From positions 92,024,316 to 92,088,315 of the forward strand of contig CM047810.1 in the NCBI GenBank assembly GCA_026214975.1: a stretch of 64,000 nucleotides of DNA. The letters are read 5' to 3'. Below the pieces are notes generated by a model that worked only from the letters and a program-made list of their open reading frames with translations, did no database searches and was not told where the DNA came from. The DNA comes from Gentiana macrophylla (lineage: Eukaryota > Streptophyta > Magnoliopsida > Gentianales > Gentianaceae). Shown piece by piece: positions 59,486-64,000 of the stretch. Made by a program: the position numbers and the translations under genes. Each line of letters begins with the position of its first letter. Position 1 is the stretch's first letter.

Positions 59486-61713
59486 AACATAGTGTCACCA
59501 TGATCAAAATCTTCCTACTCATGTCCTTCACATGATCTCACCATTTGAAAAATTGTATAACAAGAAACATGAATTCTCTATGTGTAAGACCTTTGGCAGT
59601 GCCTGTTATCCGTTACTGAGACCTTAAAACCAACACAAGTTCATGTTTCCTACCAAAGTGTGTGTACTTAGGACTTAGCCTAGATCACAAAGAATACCCC
59701 TGTCTGGATGATACATGCATGATATATGTATCTAGAAGTGTTAACTTTGATGAGAAATGTTACCCTTATAAAGACTTCCCCAAGTCCTCTAACTCAGAGC
59801 TCACTACAAATCAAGTGTATGTCATTCCTGGTTTAATCTTGTTATTCCTTCAAATTCCTCAGATTAGTCTGGCCCTTGTACTCACACTTCAAGATCCTCA
59901 CCTAATACTGCCTCATCTCCTACTACTAGTCATTCTCTATCATCTACCAGTATTTCTGCCTCTCTAGAACATCACACCCCTGGATCTGTTTCTCCTTCAT
60001 CTTAGAGTCAGATTATCACAACATCACTTATCAGACTCAAGTTTATCCTCTATCTTCTCTACTCAACAACTCAATTCCTCTTCTCAGTCCTCTAATCCTG
60101 ATCCTTCTTATGAGCCACCCAGACTTGTGTCTCATCCTATGCAGACTCGTTCCAAGAGTGGCATATTCAAACCTAAACCTTTATTTCTAGAAGCTCAAGT
60201 CCCCCAACATTTACCTACTGAACCTAAGTTTGCATCAAAAGCTATGTCTCAACCTCAATGGAAGTTAGCCATTGAGGATGAATACAATGCTCTATCGAGC
60301 AACAACACTTTGGAATTGGTTCCACCAAGTCATGCTCACAATTTAGTTGGAAATATATGGATCTACAAAATTAAGTTAAAACCTGATGAATTAGTGCCGA
60401 AGTACAAAGCCAGATTGGTGGCAAAGGGGTACCTTCAGCAACATGGAGTGGACTTCACAAATACTTTTAGCCCTATTGTGAAGGCCTCTATAATTATGGT
60501 TATCTTTATTTCCATTTCTCTCGGGTGGCTAGTCAAGCAATCAAGCAAGTTGAATGAGACTGTTTCCATGCCGCAGCCTGAAGGGTTTGTAGATCACTTG
60601 AAGCCTAATTATGTATGTAGGTTGAAGAAAGCACTTTATGGTCTTAAACAAGCTCCCAGAGCTTGGTTTGATGAACTTAGGTCACAGTTAATACATTGGG
60701 GTTTCCATCAGTCTGTCTCATATTCATCTTTGTTCATTTTCAATAAAAATAGTGTGACTCTTTATGTTTAGTACATGTAGATGACTTTTTTATCACAAGC
60801 ACTAGTCATCATATTGTTCATGAATTACAAAATTCCCGTAAAAGATTTGAGAGATATAAGTCATTCTCCGGGAATTGAAGTGTATAGAGATATCAGTGGT
60901 ATGATACTATCTTGTAAACATTATGCTGCTCAGTTACTAAATAGGTTGGACTTGAATCTTGTTAAGCCTTGCTTAACTCCAATGGATACTGGAAAGATGC
61001 TGACAGTTGAACATGGAGTGCCTATAGCAAACCCTTCCTTGTACAAATGTGCAGAAGATGGTCTTCAGTATTTAACCATGACAAGACCATACATGGCCTT
61101 TGCTCTCAACATCTTGAGTCAGTTCATGCATTGTCCTAAAGATGTACATTGGTAGACAGTGAGGAGGCTATTAAGATATGTAAAAGGGACATTGGATTAT
61201 GGTTTAATTTTTAGACCTCACGGCCCTTCAGAGATCAAAGGGTACTCAGATGGTGATTGGGGATGTTGTCCTTCAGACAGAAAATCAATGGCAGTTTATA
61301 GCATTTATCTTGGGCCATATTTGGTGTCATGGTGTTCAAAAAACAACATGTTGTGGTTAGATCAAGCACAAAATCATAGTATAAGGCATTTGCTCATGCT
61401 TCAGCTGAGATCATATGGATCAAGTCTTTACTCAAAGACCGGAATTCAGATTCATTAGAAACCAGACATTTTATGTGATAACACTGGAGCAGACTCCTTG
61501 TCTCAGAATCCGGTGTTTCATTCCAAGACTAAACACATAGAGATTGATGTACACTTTGTGAGGAATCAAGTTCTGACTAGAAGATCTCTGATTATGTACA
61601 TTGCTTAATGTGATCATATTTGAGATGCTTTTACCAAGCCTCTTACAAACACCAAGTTCATTCCATTCGAAGCAACCTCAATGTTAATTGCTCACCATTT
61701 CGTTTGAGAGGGA
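59486..61713 (+). pseudogene. Ale/Retrofit-like copia integrase end, RT and RNase H
   Basis: The integrase C-terminal end (LGLSLDHKEYPCLD, VSRSVNFDE) is followed by a Ser/Pro-rich linker and RT from MQTRSKSG (60139). WIYKIKLKPD, RLVAKGYLQQHG and FTNTFSPIVKAS are clear. The block that should hold the first catalytic Asp (xLDVxNAFLxG in relatives) is absent between WLVKQ and LNETV at about 60540, a short deletion. [15 protein letters not shown] follows, then stops at 60769 and 60778 just where YVDD is expected. The RNase H region (61159-61620) shows GYSDGDWGCC and CDNTGA with stops. It is the same lineage as the minus-strand relic at 30835-32292. Confidence 0.82.
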
Positions 61714-61720
61714 TGTTGAG
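61704..61720 (+). other. Polypurine tract and start of a 3' LTR
   Basis: TTTGAGAGGGA followed by TGTTGAGAAAC at 61714. The far end of this LTR was not identified, as there is no second copy. Confidence 0.6.
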
Positions 61721-63040
61721 AAACCCACTAAAAATGATAACCTATTGATGTACTCCACATGAAAATTTGTGAGATTGATGTGAGTCCCACTCAAATCGAT
61801 AGGAAAATGCTTTCTTCACAAAATAGAGGCTTCAATTGCCTTTAACCGTGTTTCAACTTCCACCATTAAACACTACTAATCGCTTTACGAGTTGAAGGCC
61901 ATTTATGAATTTTGTTTGCTAGGATCTTCAAATTTTTGTTCTATAGTTACGTTTTGAAATATGATGCTTTAACGTGTAATATATTTATGGGGAATGAGGA
62001 GAAGAATGAAATATTTCATCAATTGAGTAGAATGACGATTTTTTGAAACTTTTGCATAAAGGACAAAACTATTTATTCATTCGTCGAAATTCACTTGTGT
62101 TCAAATTCATTGTTTAAATTCATCGACGAAATTCATCATCGAAATTCACTAATTTTCAAAATTCATAAATCGAAATTCACTAATTTTAAGGATTCATTTG
62201 TTTAAATTCACCGATTTGGGATTCATTTGGGAGATTCACCGATTTTGGGATTCACCGTTTGTCTTACCATTATAAAATTATGCGGTTTGTCATTCTCCTA
62301 TATAAAAATATATGTATTTGTCTTATTCTTAAAATATTTCAGATTGTGTCCTTATCCCTAATTTTCCATATATTTATTTACAGAGATCATCAAATTCTCT
62401 AGTAAAATGATGAGGATAATGCCGACAATTGAATATAATTTTGGGAAATGGTACGTGTACTACACATTTGTATAGTGTCATTTCCACTATATAAATTATT
62501 CCCTTTGATTAAAGTGTTGAATGTGTTGTGTAGGATGTTGTGGTAAAATAAGTATTGGATGTATTACTACTCTTATTGATATGAGTCTCAATACAATCAA
62601 TAATGTTGATAACATTTTGCAAGATATTATGGATAAATATATATTGGATTTATCATCACCTTATAATTTTTCTATTTAAAATATAAAACCACTACAAAGA
62701 GTGTTTTTTTCTCGGTGTCCCCTTCCTCTTGGATCAATTAAAATTGATTAATTCAAAAACAAAATTATAATTGATACATATAAAGGGGAGTGGTTTAAAA
62801 AAACAAAAAAGAGGGAGAAAATGAGAATCAGGACAGTGAAAATATAAATTGGCTGATAAGGACAAATCCATCGTAAATAACCCAAATCCATCAAGCTTTG
62901 TGATTGGTGGGCCATTCCCAAATCTAATTTTTCTGATTTGTCACTCTTTATATATTTCTATGTTCAAATTGTCTTTTTTTTTTTTTTTTTTTTGTCCTGA
63001 GACAATAAACCCATATTTAGATTGAATGAAACAGATGAAA
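61721..63040. other. AT-rich upstream region of the host gene
   Basis: Contains the body of the 3' LTR just described and then unassigned sequence. From 62085 to 62260 a degenerate GAAATTCACTAATTTTNA-type short repeat recurs (ATTCATCG, ATTCACCGATTT). A T-tract of about 19 lies at 62973-62991, with TATA-like TTTATATATTT at 62947. No gene seen. Confidence 0.45.
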
Positions 63041-63338
63041 ATTAATTGTGCAAAATCATATAAAAAAATCAGGGTTATTACGATGTAGGGAGAACTGATG
63101 ATAGAAGGCTGCATACGTAGAACATCTGGGCCAGCGTGATTTCATCCGCCGATAGGGAATTGCATACGTGGCGTGGCTGTGTGGTGGGGATGTTGCGCGT
63201 GATGCAGCCTCTCTCATAAGCCTCCTCATCGTCAGAATAACCCAAAAAATCATTCAGAGCAATCAATCTTCCCTCCATCCTCCGCTTGCTGTCACTTTCT
63301 TTCCTCTGCACATTCTGGCAATCATATTGTCTCCGAAA
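63041..63338 (+). promoter_or_regulatory. Proximal promoter / 5' UTR region of sugar transporter gene
   Basis: Higher G+C than the region to the left. A CT-rich stretch (63267-63310) typical of plant leaders precedes the ATG at 63339. No clear TATA box is seen within 100 bases; the TATATATTT at about 62949 would give a leader of some 360 bases. The start of transcription is not defined. Confidence 0.35.
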
Positions 63339-63978
63339 ATGGAGTCACAAGCCTCTGTAAATGAAGAATCCAGCAGGCCTTTACTTCCCAGCTCTAAAAC
63401 CAATGTTATCGCTGTTACTAGGAAACATTCGGCTACATGTGTGGTCATTTTCAGCACTTTAGTTGCTGTTCTGGGCTCTTATGTATTTGGAACTGCTGTA
63501 AGTGCACTTGCATCTCATTCACTTAATTTCTAGTCAAATGATGTCAGGAAATTACCCAAAAAGAGAAAAAAAAATAAATGATTAAGACACAAAAGTAACA
63601 GAATAAAGAGATAAGAGTCGAACTAGTTAATGCTTTTTTTTTTTTCCTTGCAATTTGATTTGTCCTGTTTAGTTCTTGAACAAAATACAGTCACCAGCAA
63701 GTACATGGTTACCCATTTGAAAAGAGATTTGGAGCACATGTTCAATGAGGTTTAATTAGCTGGGGATAACAGAATTTGTGTGGGAGACTTATATTAAGAG
63801 AGTTCAATGGCTGCTTTATACATGTAAACTGTGCAGAAATGGTGTATTTGGTCTTAATTCCTGTGATAGTATACTTGAAAAGTGATATTTACAACTGCTC
63901 AATGAATTTATGCAGGTGGGGTTCTCGTCCCCGGCGCAGGCTGGAATTATGAATGATTTAGGCCTATCAGTAGCTCAG
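63339..63978 (+). CDS. ERD6-like sugar transporter (MFS), exons 1-2, 3' end outside window
   Basis: Exon 1 (63339-63497, 53 codons) encodes a short acidic N-terminus with the ESSRPLLP motif, then TCVVIFSTLVAVLGSYVFG, the first membrane helix. Intron 1 runs from GTAAGTGC (63498) to TTTATGCAG (63915), 418 bases, phase 0. Exon 2 (63916-63978, 21 codons) gives VGFSSPAQAGIMNDLGLSVA and ends CAG before GTATCC. Joined, these match the N-terminus of plant ERD6-like monosaccharide transporters of the major facilitator superfamily: LL-type motif, GSYVFG in helix 1, then VGYSSP and IMEDLGLS-type loop. Members studied are tonoplast proton-coupled sugar exporters. Codon use and splice sites look intact. 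It is the only plausible live host gene here. The ATG is chosen because it opens the conserved N-terminus. Confidence 0.87.
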
Positions 63979-64000
63979 GTATCCTTATATGAATATTCTT

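Noticed and set aside
35862..61713. Single copia host element split by D and E
   Set aside because: The gag-protease fragment on the left and the integrase-RT on the right read like different copia lineages, and about 1 kb between them is missing.
63056..63457. Minus-strand ORFs over the sugar transporter promoter and exon 1
   Set aside because: They overlap a convincing plus-strand exon with splice sites and have no recognisable domain.

Overview
This is nuclear DNA from a flowering plant, probably a eudicot. It is almost entirely a nest of decayed LTR retrotransposons, with the 5' end of one ordinary host gene at the right edge. The evidence is plant-type Ty1/copia and Athila-type Ty3/gypsy coding relics, primer sites matching plant initiator tRNA-Met and tRNA-Asp, Helitron-like AT-rich repeats, and an intron-containing gene for an ERD6-like sugar transporter. 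I cannot name the species. No tRNA, rRNA, CRISPR or bacterial-type feature was seen.

Layout, left to right. (1) 1-8368: a large non-coding LTR element on the minus strand, with a 1.83-kb LTR at 6538-8368 and a second LTR cut by the window start. It sits inside element A. (2) 8369-30134: element A, a Sirevirus-like copia (gag, protease, integrase, RT, RNase H, then an extra 3' ORF). A is split at 9697/23513 by element B, a second copy of the same family (9698-23512, both LTRs, 5-bp target duplication GGACC). B is itself split by solo LTR C (13198-14928). (3) 30135-35868: a minus-strand Ale/Retrofit-like copia relic, cut by an Athila-like gypsy element whose right part is missing. (4) 35869-36488: a short gag-protease fragment of another copia. 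(5) 36489-44550: element D, a third Sirevirus-like copy, ending abruptly inside its extra ORF. (6) 44551-56470: about 12 kb of AT-rich sequence with no gene. It holds three copies of a Helitron-like module, AT microsatellites, 428-bp and 217-bp tandem repeats, a G-rich minisatellite and a palindromic minisatellite. (7) 56470-59485: element E, the 3' end of a Sirevirus-like copy. (8) 59486-61713: Ale/Retrofit-like integrase, RT and RNase H, with the start of a 3' LTR. (9) 63339-end: exons 1 and 2 of an MFS sugar transporter.

No transposon here has an intact gag-pol. Comparing the copies with each other gives the most useful signals. Three copies (A, B, D) keep a TATA-like box 105-111 bases before the ATG of the extra ORF, with G-boxes further upstream in two, which suggests an internal promoter. 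All three have an in-frame TAA between gag and protease. A 13-base copy of the polypurine tract is embedded in the extra ORF. In several patches the copies differ specifically at CAG/CTG (CHG) sites, which turn into CG-containing strings and shift reading frames. That looks more like a methylation-linked consensus error than natural mutation, so some apparent pseudogene lesions may not be real.
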